A stretch of DNA of 64,000 bases from Paraphysomonas bandaiensis (taxonomy: Eukaryota > Chrysophyceae), in NCBI GenBank assembly GCA_965644295.1, contig CBFFRP010000053.1, forward strand, positions 1 to 64,000, written 5' to 3'. The notes under the pieces were generated by a model, which was not told the DNA's origin, did not search any database, and saw only the letters and a list, made by a program, of their open reading frames with translations. Of this stretch, positions 47,628 to 61,042 are shown in pieces. The stretch's first letter is position 1; the number at the start of each line of letters is the position of its first letter. The position numbers and the translations under genes are program-made.

Positions 47628-50600
47628 ATGGATTTATTAGCTCTTCAGACTGCTGCAGATGCTACCCTTGAGGTGTTAAAGCCTCTGAATGGGGCATCTG
47701 AGAAGGTTAGTACTATACATACATACATACAGTACATGTATGTATATATAGAGATATATATACATATATACACATATAACATCTATGATATAGAATAAAT
47801 TACTTGTGGAAGAGATAGAGAAATTGATAGTTTCTTTATATCTAGCAAAAGATTCAACATATGAGCAGAAACTAGTCCATGTTGTCGACCCATTAATTGA
47901 TATACTTCGAAGCACAGAAGATAAAGTAAGAGATGCTATATATGTGTTATTGATTATAGTGTTTTTATTGTTATTTTTTTGGATTTTGAAGGTAAAAATG
48001 AAACTTCGTGAGATTGATGCAATTGTTGCATCAACTAGATCTCAAGTTGTGCAAAAGTTGGTTGTAATCAGTGAAGTATCTGGTGTATCAGTCGAGGGGG
48101 ATCGGGAGACGGAAAGAGACGTGTATGCTAACCACGCTGCTGATGCTGCCAGGGAAGCGGAGATGGAACAGTGGCGGGCAGTCCCCTCTAAACTTGCAGC
48201 AGTAGTGCAAACGCCAGGGTTTCAGACTGATAGGAGTTCTGCCTTGGAGCAACAAGCAAAGGAAAGTACAGGTAGTGGCTCAGAAGAAAATCTTTGGCCA
48301 ATTATAGTGCTACCGGAAAGAAATCAACACTTCTATTGTGATCGGGATTATCTCCCACACCTTTGTGAAAGTGTGTGGGGTGGGGAAGAAGAAATCGTTG
48401 TGCATCCCCGGGGACCAGACCGGCGTGTACCACGCTGTGTCGCCGTGCTTGGTGAGGAAGCGGGTTTGGGAAAGTCGCAACTCGTGCGGGAATTCGCTCA
48501 TCGTATATGTTCCTTAGAAACTGATGCCAATGTTCCTGCCTATCAGTTCATTGGATGGGTATGCGCAGCGGATGAGGGTAGTCTCCTAACTTCATATCGC
48601 CGCCTTGCCATCGCTATACGTGCAGCCGACCCACAGTTTTGCCGGCTCTCATCTGTTGCAATAGAGGCTCTGAAAAAGAAAGCGCTAATCGATGCAGTTA
48701 ATGGGTGGTTGGCAGATCTTCCAGTGCCATGGCTACTGATCGTTGACGACGTAGACACGGAGGAAATGCTGTTCACTTGCTCCTTTCCAACTTGCAGAAT
48801 GGTCACTGCGGCCGGTGCTGGCGTAATATTCACAAGTCGGAATGTCGATATGCCAAGGCGATGGTCGAGTTTACTGCAGGATCGTTTGCATCCCGGTGTT
48901 TGGGAGGAGGAGCGTGGACATGACATCGTTGGACTCAGAGTGATTACTGTTTCACCTTTTACAGAGGAGGACAGCTGGAAGCTTTGTCACGAAATCTTGG
49001 GACAGGACATGGACTATGGTATAGAGGAAGAAGAGGAAAGAAAGCGTGGGACCAGTGAGGGAGCTGAGGAGCGATATGACCCCAAACAACTCAAGTTACA
49101 GATTCAGAAGCTAACGGATACTCTGCATGGGGCGCCTGCAGCTTTGCATCAGGCCTACCGCGCCTGTCTAGAGGTATATCGACACAGGCGGATGCTGAGA
49201 CGACAGGGAGGACGAGGAGCCCTCCCACAAACTATTCCAGTTTCGTATGCTTCTAGGGTACGGGAGTACATCCATTGGATTACAGAATTTGACCGAGCAG
49301 CAGAGAGGGAGTTCCCAACGCAACCCGTGACGGCAGGTGCGTACAAGGCCTTCTTGGCAGCCCAGGCGGTTGCCTGCGAAAAAGCTGGAGGGCGACCTCT
49401 TGCAATCAACAGGTCACTTGAGCTTTTAGCCTTCCTTTCTCCCAGCTGTATCGATGTGATGATGCTCAGCTCGTGGTTGCGACCCCCGAACACCCCTATT
49501 GTTGCATCGATTCAGAAAAAGTGGCGGCTACCGGTAGTTGGGGGCACTGATGCATCACGAACACGCTTACCCTTCCAAGATGCAGAATTTGAGATAGTTG
49601 TAGAGAGCGTATTCCCGGTAAATACAGAATTTGGCCAGCGGTTTACCTGGCGAGTACATCGTACATATGAACGCATTAGAGATGCGCATGATGCAATGAA
49701 AACCTCGTATTCGAATGACATGACATCTCGACGTTTTCCGACCGTATCTTTGCCTTACGGTGCATCTGACGAAGTCTTAGAAGATGCAGTCTCTCACCGA
49801 CGGGCAGAATTAGCTGCATTCCTTTCCTCGCTTGTCCAGTCTGAATGCTGGGGACGTATCTGTCGATCACCTCCTATGGCAGAATTATTGGGATTCACGG
49901 GCTTTGCGGCTACTTCTCACATGGAGACTGACTCCCATATATATCAGTCCCGGGTGCTGTTGGGGTCTGGAGATGCTTGCAATGCGACAACACCACTACC
50001 AACCAAAGACTCTGAAAGCTTTGAAAAGCGCCTTCTCCCTGCTTCTGCCGATCCTTTCTTGAAGCTAATAGACCCCCTCATTACACTGGGACTTTTGGAC
50101 GTATACATGAGCACCTGTGACGTATCTATTCGACCACCCTCAGATAAACAGACTAAATCTGGAGAGGATGCAGATGGAAAGATATCCCATAAAAATAAGC
50201 TTGATGAAATGGCTAATAAAAGGGTGTTGTGTGCCATGAGTAGGCAGGTACAAGTATTAGTCCGCTTATGGCTAAAAGCCAATGGTAGGCTTGAAGAGGT
50301 CGTAAATGATGTCACGAAGTTCATATACCTTGCGTTCAAAGCTGCACACACGAGGTACAAAAAGGAATGTCACTCACGTGATACTCCCTCCAATGCACGG
50401 CTTGCATGTGAGGAGCTTCTTCCTCATGCTTTGTGTGTTCTGTCTACTGCAGCTTCGTCGTTCGTCCCAGAATGCTTTGAATTATCATCTATGGTGTACC
50501 ACTACACTGCAAATGAAGGATTGTACAACGATGCCATATTCTGTGCTACCCGATGTATCGAGATCGTAAAAGATCGACCTGGACCCAGTGGACCGGGTGG

Positions 50601-53600
50601 TGAGCATGATGGACAGTGGCACAGCTACCTTGCTGATATGTTCTGTCGCGTGGAGCGGTGCGACGAAGCCCGGGCTCTCTACGAACATTCGTTGTCCATA
50701 TTCCGTCGAGCATGTGGAACCTGCCACCGACACACGCTTTCTGTCTTGGAAAGATTAGGACGTCTCTTGTACGAAATGGGAAAATATAAACACTCCACTA
50801 AAGTGTTGGAAGAAGCGCTGCAGATTTGTCGACAGTTGTACGGTAACGATGGCACTGGTACCAGCACGAGCATACTTAATCTCGCTTTGGGGTCGAGTGT
50901 ACACAACAGTAGCACAGCAATAGCGAACAGCCTGCATATTGCTGACCGTATTAACCAGCTAGTGAAAGTAATGATGGTAGACTCACCTGATTCCGGTGTT
51001 GTGTCGCGCTGCTTAGATCTCAAACAGAATGAACTCGCAATTTTGCGAAAAGCGAAAGGAGAGTATTCAGCACACGTAGCGCGTTGTTTGAACTCTATTG
51101 GTGAGCTGGAGAGGCGTTTTGGAAGGACTGCAAAAGCTGTTGCCTATTTTGAGGACAGCCTCGATATATTATCCCGCTGTGTGGGGAAGGATAGCCTCGA
51201 GTTAGTTGCTCCACTTTTCAATCTTGCCATTGAGCAGCACACAGCTAGAAAATATTCCGATGCGAAACGACTTTACCTCCGGTCATTGCAGATCAAAGAG
51301 CTGGATGTAGCGTGTGGTGGTAAGGAAGATTCAGTGCTCGCCAGTATTCACGATAGTCTGGGACAGTTTTATAGTGATCAGGGGCAGTTCGAAGCTGCCC
51401 TTAGTCACTTACAGAAAGCTAAGGATATGTACCTAGACTTATTTGGAAGTGAAAACTACGAAGTAGCAATGTCACTCAATAACTTGGCGTATGCTTGGCA
51501 ACGCATGGGAGATAAGGACGTTGCTAGATCGTTTTACTCCCAGGCCCTGAAAACTTTGCGTAAGGTAGGCAGCCGGTCTGATGAAGACACGATTGCACGC
51601 ACTCAGAACGCTTTGGGAGAGCTGTGGATGGAAGTTGGAAATTACAAAGAGGCTCGCCCTCTTTTAATGGAAAGCCTGACATTACGGGTTAATCTTTATG
51701 GAGAAAAACATCGGGATACTGTAGTTGTGATGAAAAATCTTGCCCTACTTTCCTATTCGACAGGTGCTTTGGAGGAAGCTGCTCACGTCTGTAAAAATGC
51801 ACTGTCCATCCAGAGTGGCCTGGACGGGGGACAAAGTGAAGAAGTTGCAGAGTTGACCGCACAGCTGGCTGAGATAAAGCGCGTCATGGGAAAGTTGGAA
51901 GAGTCCAAGATTTTGTACAGAAGGTCGATTGCTCTATTTAAGCATGTGCATGGCCATAATCACCCTACCGTTGCATTGCAAATGAACAATCTCGCCTCTG
52001 TTTTCTTTGGGTTAGGTGCATACGACGAATGCGAAACACTGTATCTTGAGAGCAGGAAGATACTGACGCTTTACCACGGAAACGACCACATGTCGATCGC
52101 GGCCTCGATTAATAATCTCGCTGAACTATATAGGAAGCTTGGACGTAGTGGGAAGGCCTTGAGTCTGCATGAGGAGTGCAGGGAAATGCGAACCAGATTA
52201 GTAGGAAAAGACCACCCTGAGGTGGCAATATCATTAGCACAGGTTTCTGAAATCCTACGACAAAAAGGTTGTCTGGAGGAGGCTATAGTTACATCTAAAC
52301 AAGCACTTGAGATACGCATCAACACTTACGGCATGGAACACGTTGATGTCGTGAGTAGCTTGCGCGCGATAGCTAAACTGATGCAGTCAAAGGGTGACCT
52401 GAAAGAGGCACAGAGACTATTGAGGGATGCACTAGCTGTGAGACACAAATTGGACGCTACTGCAGCAGTATCAGGCGTCGGTGGTGATACTCTATCTGAT
52501 GGTCCAGAGTCACTGGAGACTGCGTCGGTAATAGATGAATTGTGTGGTGTGCTTGATGACGCTGACTTGGATGAGAAAGATAGCCTGTGTGAGCGGTGTT
52601 TACGCATCAGAAGAATGCATCTTGGAGAGGAACACTCGGATATTGCCAACTCTCTCACTGCTTTGGCGGACATACGTTCCAAGAAGAGGCAGTACCAAGA
52701 GGCTATCGAGTTTCATCGAATAGCTCGAGCTATCCGTGCGAAGTGCTATGGTGAAGGCAGTCCAGCTACAGTAGCTTCAATTGATCGCATTGCGGACTGT
52801 TTGCGGTCCCTTGGAAGGTTTGAAGAGGCCCGGAGTCTGTATGAACAGTGTGTTATCAGCCTACGCGCCTTTCACGATGAGTCCCACCCTGATGTGGCGG
52901 TTGCGTTGACCAAACTGGCGGCTATTCTTCAGCTGCTTGAAGAATACGATGCTGCGCTTAATGTAAACGAGAAGGCCCTGCGTATTAACAATAGGGTATT
53001 GGGGGAAGGGTCTGTAGCAGCTGCATCATCCCACAAACGTATAGCTGACATTCATCGGGCTCGAAAAAATGCCTCTGACGCAAAGTTGGCTTACATGAAG
53101 GCCCTCAATACTTACCGGTCTGTATTAGGACCCGAAACTATAGAGGCCGTACAAGCAATGGAAGGGCTGGTGTGGGCTTTGGACACTCTGGGTTGTGATG
53201 AAGAGGCGGCCGCATTAAGTTCGGAATGCATCGAACTCCATAAAAAGGTATTTGGTGAGGAACATATAGAGTTGGCCCGGGAACTCATTGCTGTAGCCAA
53301 GATGCTTCGGTCGCGTGGTAAATATGTGGAGGCATCGGATCACTTCAACCGAGCAATGAAGATCGGCATTGCTGTGCATGGAGAAGACCACGAAAACACT
53401 ATAGAGTCATTGCAAGGACTGGCCTGGATACTGGACGCTAGAGGCCTCAGTAACGAAGCCAGGCCGCTGCACGAGAAAGCCAGAGATATACGAAATAGAA
53501 TAGGTGGAAGCGAAAGGTCAGACGAGCTTTCAACTCCAGCCAAGGATGACCCCAAGCGGAATGCGGCAGCTTTATTAAGTAACTTGTCTTTGCTACTTAG

Positions 53601-53616
53601 CGAGAAAACTGAATGA
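47628..53616 (+). CDS. STAND NTPase (NB-ARC-like) - PX-like - kinesin-light-chain TPR protein
   Basis: Exon 1 is 47628-47705 and exon 2 is 47794-53616, giving up to 1,966 residues. A P-loop GEEAGLGKSQLVREFAHRI lies at about 246, a Walker B WLLIVDDVD at about 340, and GAGVIFTSRN just after, as in NB-ARC/STAND ATPases. Residues about 620-730 look like a PX lipid-binding domain (EIVVESVF, TYERIRDAHDAM, RRFPTVSLP, HRRAELAAFLSSLVQ, ELLGF). From about 905 to 1935 come more than 20 TPRs of about 42 residues of kinesin-light-chain type (for example HPTVALQMNNLASVFFGLGAY). Such proteins act as regulated scaffolds or immune-type sensors; the role here is unknown. The segment 47926-47991 has intron borders, is T-rich and is exactly 66 nt. 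If spliced out, the apparent transmembrane helix near residues 71-92 disappears (1,944 residues). Confidence 0.88.
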
Positions 53617-54105
53617 TTTCATATTGTATTATGTGACTTCGAATGCTCGTATTCTGTTGTTTATTGATATGCAGTTTGTATTCTGATTATAAATGACTTT
53701 TTTCTGTATCTTGGTACTACATGCTGAAGACTACTTGATCTTCGTTTTGAATGGTGTTTTGTGTGTTTAAGTTTTCTAATTTTTCCAATCTGGGATTGGT
53801 AATAGACCATATTTCACTTATTCAATAGTAACCAGCGATTTCGTTGAATTAACTAAGCAGTTGATGTAGCAATTTTTGTAATGGTTGTAGCTATTTATGA
53901 GGCATGAGAAGACTGTGTTTATTAATTACAAATGCAATGTATAAAATTTACTGTTCAAAGTATATAGAAAGACTACATTGACTTAAACGCATAGAAGGAA
54001 CAGCACTCAAAGTTAGACTAACTTGTATGAGTTTAATCAATATGTATATAGGATACAACTGATTCAATGTATATATAATTTACTTTGATTCAGGCGTGTT
54101 TACAC
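53617..54105. other. Intergenic, 3' of TPR gene
   Basis: AT-rich sequence up to the left end of the second hAT copy. No gene seen. Confidence 0.45.
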
Positions 54106-55216
54106 CAGGGATAGGGAAAAATATATTGCAATACAATTGTTAGATAGCGTTCCATCAATAGTATTGATGGAGTTCTTAAACCGGCCCTACAATACTTTTG
54201 CAATATATTGTACAATATATTGCCATATATTAGTATGGCTAATTAGTAAGTAAACACATCCGTAGTTTTTAGTACTTGTCATTATATGGTCTAAGGTCAC
54301 TTGATAATCGAACCCACTACTCTTAACTAATTAAAAGTTTCCTCATACTCATCCTCTGAGCCATCATCGGTGACATAATCATCACCATATTCATCCAATA
54401 TTAATTGAAATATGTTGAGTTCTGCTGTTGGAGCAATTAAAAGCTGTAATTCTAAGGTATTGGAAGTATGCCCGTTAGTCGAAGAATACAGTAGTGGTTA
54501 ACAGTATTATGAGAACTAACAACATGATGGCTACTGTAGTAGTGATCACACAAGATAGTGACGATGTAAGATCGTACGAGAAATGATTGGTCGTAGAGAT
54601 AACATGAAATTGATGAATGAGAAGAGATATTGATTATAATTTTATAGTAAGATTAATGAGTGAATACACGTCCAGCTAACTTAGTAAATCATCGAATTGT
54701 GTTATAACTTGACAAAATATGCTTGCATCCGGCCACAACTGTCGGTTAGCTTTCAGAAACAACAGCATATTAGGTGTAGTAGGATGCATACGTTTGCGCA
54801 ATAATGATATAATCAGTTTTGCTGCCCTGAACAGGCGTTCACATGTATTGGTAGTACATACTACATGACTCGTGCACCAATACTTAGATATTTCAACTTC
54901 CCGTTTCTTAAATTTTTGAGATGATTGAATAATTTTTTCCGCATAATAGCCAACTTCAGCTTCGTCATCCTCTGTATTGTTGCAAAAATCACTGTCTGAA
55001 CGGAGATTTACATAGATGGACTTATATTTTTTACCCTACAGTTATTAAGAAGCTTCCTCTATATGACTATCATACTATCATAATATTGATTGCTATATAT
55101 TGCAATATATTGTGAGCTACTTTAACAGTAACAATATTGATGGAATATTTGACCAATCAATATATTTAACAATATATTACACAATGTATTGTAAAATATA
55201 TTGTTCCCTATCCCTG
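54106..55216. mobile_element. hAT-superfamily element, copy 2, with 307-bp insertion
   Basis: It is the same element as at 11597-12397, with matching CAGGGATAGGGAA ends and GTTAGATAGCGTTCCATCAA sub-terminal sequence. It is 1,111 bp because 54415-54721 has no counterpart in copy 1. The flanking octamers (GTTTACAC and ATTACCTT) do not match, so the target duplication has decayed or the ends have been rearranged. On the minus strand it retains an uninterrupted transposase C-terminus. Confidence 0.92.
54722..54880 (-). pseudogene. hAT transposase C-terminal fragment, better preserved copy
   Basis: Reads NTCERLFRAAKLIISLLRKR, then MHPTTPNMLLFLKANRQLWP on the minus strand. This is the hAT dimerisation domain without the frameshift of copy 1. 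Upstream coding sequence is lost or scrambled, so no transposase can be made. Confidence 0.85.
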
Positions 55217-55422
55217 ATTACCTTTGAAGCAGTACTTTCATTATTATCATATTATCTACCTTATACTGCATTCAGCCAATTAAAAACAGTCATATATAAA
55301 CCACTTTAATTATACGCTTCTGAAATATGTCGTATTAAATAGCTATACACAGCATATTGGCTGAAACTAATTTAAAATAGAATAAATTTCAGTCGTCAAA
55401 ATGATAAACAAATAACACTGTT

Positions 55423-58400
55423 CTAAAACACGGTAGCACGCGCCGCCGTTCTCTTGGCTGCAGGTTTAGCTAACATTTCATCAACTGAATTGACTCTATA
55501 CGTTTGCTTGGGAACAGCTTGCAAGAGGTTTTCCCAGTGGCTATTCCTAACTTTCGCGATACAACAGCATACCAACGCTATATTTACATTCATCAGTAGC
55601 TTTAATGTCAGAATAAAACACATACCATTCGTCGAAGCGGATCGTACTGTCATTACCCGCACACGATCTTCCTCCTCAGGCGTCATTGCCCTGGCAAGGA
55701 AATTCTTGTCATCCGTAATATTTCCGCTTATAATAGAATCTACAGAAGCGCAATCGATTCCATCTGCTCCCCCCAAACTGGCAACAACACTTTCATTAGA
55801 TGCCTTGTTGAGCTTCATCATGACAGCTAGGGCTTCGTTACGACGTAGTTTCTCTATTTTCATCATCTCCACGAGACTGTGAAGGAGATATGGGCTCTGC
55901 ATCTGTGCTGCCTGGAGATGAGGCATCCCTAAGAACACCTGATCAATAGCATTCTGATCCACAGTGAATGTATATTCCTCATTCCTGCAGACACATGAAC
56001 TATACAAAGTATATAGCGTGGTTTTTCTTACCCCTGGAAGCAAAATGCATTAATTTTGATGCACTCTTCTCTTGGAAGCCAGTACACGACAAGGTTGATC
56101 GGCTCACCTCCCATCCTGAGTGTCAACTGTGATATCACTTGGTCGTCTATGTCTTTGTTAATCATTCTCTCCAGCATAGAGTATTTCTCAGGAAGAGAGT
56201 CACTTATATGCGATCTGATATCCTCTATAGAGTTAGAACGCAAATTCAGGGAGTCCGCAGAACCATGCTTTGTACTTGTTTCCTGTGCTACCTCTGTTAT
56301 CATCTTTCGTGTCTCAAAATCATCATCGTCATCACTACTAGTATTATGGACACTTCTGTTTGAGTCACTGTCGTCTGATGAGTCACAGATATTGGACGAG
56401 CTCTTTATGATATCACTCGGCTTAAGGATACGAGGACTCTCTGTTGTATCAAACTTTGGAACAAACTTGGGAATTCTATACTTCTCATTTACAACCATAG
56501 CTCCGCGCTTTTCAGCAGCATTCTGAGCAGATATCTGAAACTTGCGTACCAGAGTCTGCATGCGGCGCTTGCGCTCGGTCTTTCGAGCGAGTCGATCATT
56601 TTCCGAGGTCTGTCTATTCCTTCCTCGTGTCGAAGTTACTGGTGCAAACTGGACCCCTCCTGACTTTCCAGCGCCTCCCAATGAAAGATCAAGCTTATTT
56701 TGCATGTCGGGATTCATTGAATACACAGATGCCTGATGTCGAACAGCTGGGCCACGGGCAACTTTCATGAGTTGAAGTACCAGTTGCTGCGGAGCACAAG
56801 GACATGGGGATTCAACCACATTACTCTGTAGAGAGGTCATACAGAAATACAAAACTTCTAGATTACACTCACCGCCTGCATAGAAAGCCGGTGGAATGCC
56901 ATCCACTCTTGATACTGTCTGACTCCTTTTCCAAGCAGTTGCACTCCAGACTGCACTGCTGTATCATTCCGTTCAGCTGTAGCGGAGGTCTGAGGTCTAG
57001 ATGGCGGGAACGTGTGTTTAACTGTGCCACCATTTCCAGGGAGGGATATCGTCACACCATTCATAATCTTTCGGCTACTACTACTATCACCAGCTTCCTG
57101 TTTCATACCGAGAAGGTAGTTCCAGTCAGCATCAGTATTCTCATAAGTTTGAGCGGCGTACTCAGCAGCAGACATTTGAAGCTTCCTCCACACTGACCGA
57201 CACTCCAACGCTGTCAGTGCAGCTTTCATCTCATCACAGTCCATCGACTGCCATGCTTCAGCATTAGAAGAAACTGAAGGGGATTCTGTACTTGGCTGTT
57301 GAGTATTGAAAGGTACACGGTTGAGAGATTCACTCTTCTTGTGTCGCGAATTGTGTCTTGGGCTAGGAGCACTCGAACTTGGTGGGACCACAACATCATC
57401 ACTATTCGCTGTCACTGCCCGGTCCATTGCCTGAGCAAGGGCGCTCCCAGTGTGAATATACAATTGCCTCATCCAGCGCTCTGTTAGAGAGAAATTCTTC
57501 TGAACGTATTGCTTCGTGGTCGTGTTGTCCATGCTTCGTCTCCTAGACATTCCGCCTGTGCTCTCTTTCGGGTCACTATCATGAAGATTTGCACTGGCAT
57601 TTCGATCTTCATGTATAGGAATTATATCCCCTGTGGCTAGGTTTACCTCTTTAGAGTGGATTTCTGTGTCTTCTGAAGGTGGATTCTGGACAGCGATATT
57701 AGCAGCAGAGGCAACGTGTTTGCCATTTGTAGCAGCAGATGCTATATCCTCCTCAAGAGCGTAGTTTAGGTCAAGCAAGAGACTACGCATTTGTCGGCGT
57801 TGCTTCTCGAGTGCACTCACTTCTTTCTGCAAAATCGCTATATCAGAGAGAGTTTTCTCATTCGCAGACTGAGTATTGAAGTTGAGTGTGCTGAGGGCAA
57901 GTTTAAAAGAATGGGCGTGAATCATTCCCTTGCCTCCTTGTCGATTTGTACTCTCTGTGATAGCCTTAATATCGCAGGCGAGAGATCTAAGTGCCACCCA
58001 CTCTCCCACAAATCCTTCAAGTGATGATAGTGCAGCCATTGATGCGCTGGAATCCATGTCTGCAGTCAACCAGACCTGCAGCGCTGGCCACACAGAACTC
58101 CATCGTGAATACGTTTTAAGCATTTCAGTCTTGGCCAGAGTACACTGTTGTATACTCTCCTTCGTGTTAGACTCCCATCCGCCACCCATATTTGCAATGG
58201 CAGTTATGTGCTCTTCCACTGCAGACAGCTGCTCCAGTATACTGGCTTTGAGACTTCGCACCTCATTCATTTCACGCTAAACCTTTATTACCAACAACGA
58301 TATGACATATGACATCTTTACACACCTGATTCACTTCTTTCGCCTTTTCAAGAAGTGTACCAAAGCTCTCAATCTTCTCGTGTATTTCATCTAGACGATA

Positions 58401-58736
58401 TGCAGCTGGTATCCACGTTAATGCAACCACAACAATGTGAAACACTATTTGTACTTACACTGGTTCATATCTCGTCGAATAAGTTTCTGACGTGCTCTAT
58501 TCGCATCTAAAACTTTTAAAACTCGACGCTTCTTCCTATCAAGAACCTCCAACTCCCGCTCCATCCCTTTAATTTTGTCATTATACTTACTCAACTGGGC
58601 ATCTATTTCCATTTCTTCTCGTTTAATCTGTATGATCAGAAACATCATAAGAAACTGTATATATATGAGTTTATACATCACTTACTTTACTGATATTAGC
58701 CTTACGGCTATCCTCCTCATGTGTGTGAGATATCAT
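55423..58736 (-). CDS. Coiled-coil protein of unknown function, seven exons
   Basis: Exons 58736-58686, 58627-58459, 58405-58326, 58276-56873, 56825-56032, 55984-55626 and 55550-55423 encode about 994 residues. The first about 130 residues are strongly helical and charged (EREL, LDRKKRRVLKVLDANRARQ, LDEIHEKIESFGTLLEKAKE), so coiled coil is likely, with further helices to about 300. A Ser-rich middle follows, then a basic patch (LARKTERKRRMQTLVRKF), an acidic Asp run (about 750) and helical C-terminal segments. I recognise no family. The 75-nt intron 55551-55625 is stop-free and in frame; if retained it would insert a hydrophobic stretch (ILTLKLLMNVNIALVCCC). A cytoskeletal or ciliary role is possible but not shown. 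Confidence 0.72.
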
Positions 58737-59731
58737 AATTCACAACTGGAACTGCTATATATACAGTTAGTTATATAACATAACAAGATAACTATCTATA
58801 CAACTGTATATATAACTATACACACACGCATACACATATACATAGAGTGAGAGAGGGATGACAATACTGTGAACATCAGATGTTAAATACACAGTCCGTT
58901 ACTTGATAATTACACATACCTCTACATACATACATACACATGACTATACAGTTAACTTACCAGATAATAAGACACTACACTGTGCGATAAGATCCTATCA
59001 ATTCACTACTGTTTACAATCTCATTATATAGATGTTGTTAATAGATTCATAGTGATGAAGTTGTATCATATATATATGAGCTCCTCCACAGTGTTATTAA
59101 TATATGGAACGACTCGTCTATATATACATACATATACATACATATACATGTACATTGACAGAATTGATGAACGTATTTTTTTATATGAGAGGACTCTTAT
59201 ATATGAAATTGATCGTTAAGGAATACCATCCTGTTAAAAGTAACGTTTGTTTTTGACTTTCTATTCAGTATTTTCCTAGATTTTTATTGTGAATACAACA
59301 CTGTATTCTACGGTATTGTATTGGGCATCGCATCTGTGAACTACAGTGTATACCTAATACTACAAAGAGTAGAGTAGCTTGATTGAAAATGGGGAATACA
59401 TCGTATACAGTGCGGTAGTCAGTAGGCTTCTTCTATGTGTTTTGTACGTAGTTGTGGTATGGTAGAGTAGAGTATGATAGTGTAGTGTGAGGTGATGGTG
59501 GGGTATGTATGTCAGATGTCAGTATATACGAGGTGTGTAGTATGCTGTGGTTCTATATGTATGTGTATGTATAGTAGTATGCAGCAGTATGTATATATAT
59601 ATGCAGCCGTACATTGCTATGCATATACATACATAGAGAGGCTCCAGCCCTCTGCATATCAACCACAACATTCCTACACCATACCATACAACACTAAATA
59701 ACCTCCACTATTATACTACAATTAAATAACA
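58737..59731. other. Divergent intergenic region, coiled-coil gene / ETF-beta
   Basis: About 995 bp with many short CATA, TACATA and TATATA tracts and a GTAGTATG-rich stretch at 59460-59600. Presumed promoters for both genes. No RNA gene recognised. Confidence 0.5.
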
Positions 59732-60720
59732 ATGAGAGTTCTTGTTGGAGTGAAGAGAGCAGTTGATTATGCAGTGAAAGTACGTGTACTTCCTGATAAA
59801 ACGGGTACAATATACACCAATGCACACATACATACATAACACTAACATATATATATATATAATTATAGGAGTTGATTTAGCGAATGTTAAGATGTCAATG
59901 AATCCTTTTTGTGAGATTGCTGTGGAAGAAGCCATTCGATTGAAAGAAAAGAAAGTTGCTAAAGAGGTAATGTGTATGTTTAGATAATTCATTGATTGTA
60001 TATCATATAATTCACTTTATTAATAGGTTGTTGCGATTTCTATTGGACCAAAAGCATGTGTAGAGACCCTTCGAACTGCACTTGCAATGGGTGCTGACAA
60101 AGGTATCCATGTGACAACTGATGTGAGGACCGATCAGGGCATCTCCCCATTGGCTGTGTCCAATATCATTGCCCACTTTGCGAAGAACGAGGAGGCGGAT
60201 CTTGTCATCGTCGGCAAACAAGCTATTGATGGTGATAATGCCCAGACTGGCCCTATGGTTGCAGGTCTTCTTGGGTGGTCTCAGGGAACTTTTGCCTGTG
60301 GCATGGAGGTCGATGGCCAGGTGAGCATCTCATGTAGCGCTGATTTGAGCTAACAGAAAATTTCATATGCAGAAGCTTATTCTGGACAGAGAGACTGACA
60401 GTGGCACGGAGAAGCTCTCCCTTAAGTTGCCATCTGTCGTCACTGCTGACCTTCGCCTGAATGAGCCTCGATACGCGACCCTTCCCAATATCATGAAGGT
60501 GACGTGTGTGTGTAGTGCGTGTGACGGACGTAACGCTTTATGTGATTAGGCCAAGAAGAAGCCTATTAATACTGTGGACGCAGCCTCTCTTGGTATTGAT
60601 ATGGAACTCAAGAACACTGTTGTGAGTGTTGAGGATCCCCCAGTGAGGAAGGCTGGTGTGATAGTGGAGTCGGTGGATGAGCTGGTCAACAAGCTCAAGA
60701 ACGAGGCCGGTGTTATTTAA
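59732..60720 (+). CDS. Electron transfer flavoprotein subunit beta, five exons
   Basis: Exons 59732-59804, 59869-59966, 60027-60320, 60373-60498 and 60550-60720 give 253 residues, the normal length. The match runs end to end: [116 protein letters not shown] and NIMKAKKKPI. The D-x-x-x-T-G-P segment forms the AMP-binding site. Together with ETF-alpha it passes electrons from acyl-CoA and related dehydrogenases to ETF:quinone oxidoreductase in the mitochondrial matrix. No cleavable presequence is seen, as is usual for this subunit. Introns are 51-64 nt. Confidence 0.97.
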
Positions 60721-61042
60721 GTGTATTGGCTGCAAATTTACTGTGTGCTTGTTAACCGTAGCCGAGTACTATGAGGACCAAGTTAATAATTACTATGTTG
60801 AATACATGATCGTTCTTGTTGGGTATCAGAAATCGCATGTTCTCACGCCTAGTCGAGTACTTAGCCTTCAGTCAATGGTCGAAGCTATAGAGTATATAAA
60901 ATAGCTTCGATCATTACGTCGATTGAGTTTAGTAAAGAGTAAAGTTAAAATGTTTCCTACTATGATGTTTCCACGTGACTTTTTTTTCTCTCCCTCACAC
61001 ACCAATTTGGACCACACTGAACAAGATAGTAGTGAATGTCTG
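60721..61042. other. Intergenic, 3' of ETF-beta
   Basis: AT-rich sequence. Small frames on either strand carry nothing recognisable. Confidence 0.45.

Noticed and set aside
54098-55224. 8-bp target duplication around hAT copy 2
   Set aside because: The flanks GTTTACAC and ATTACCTT do not match.
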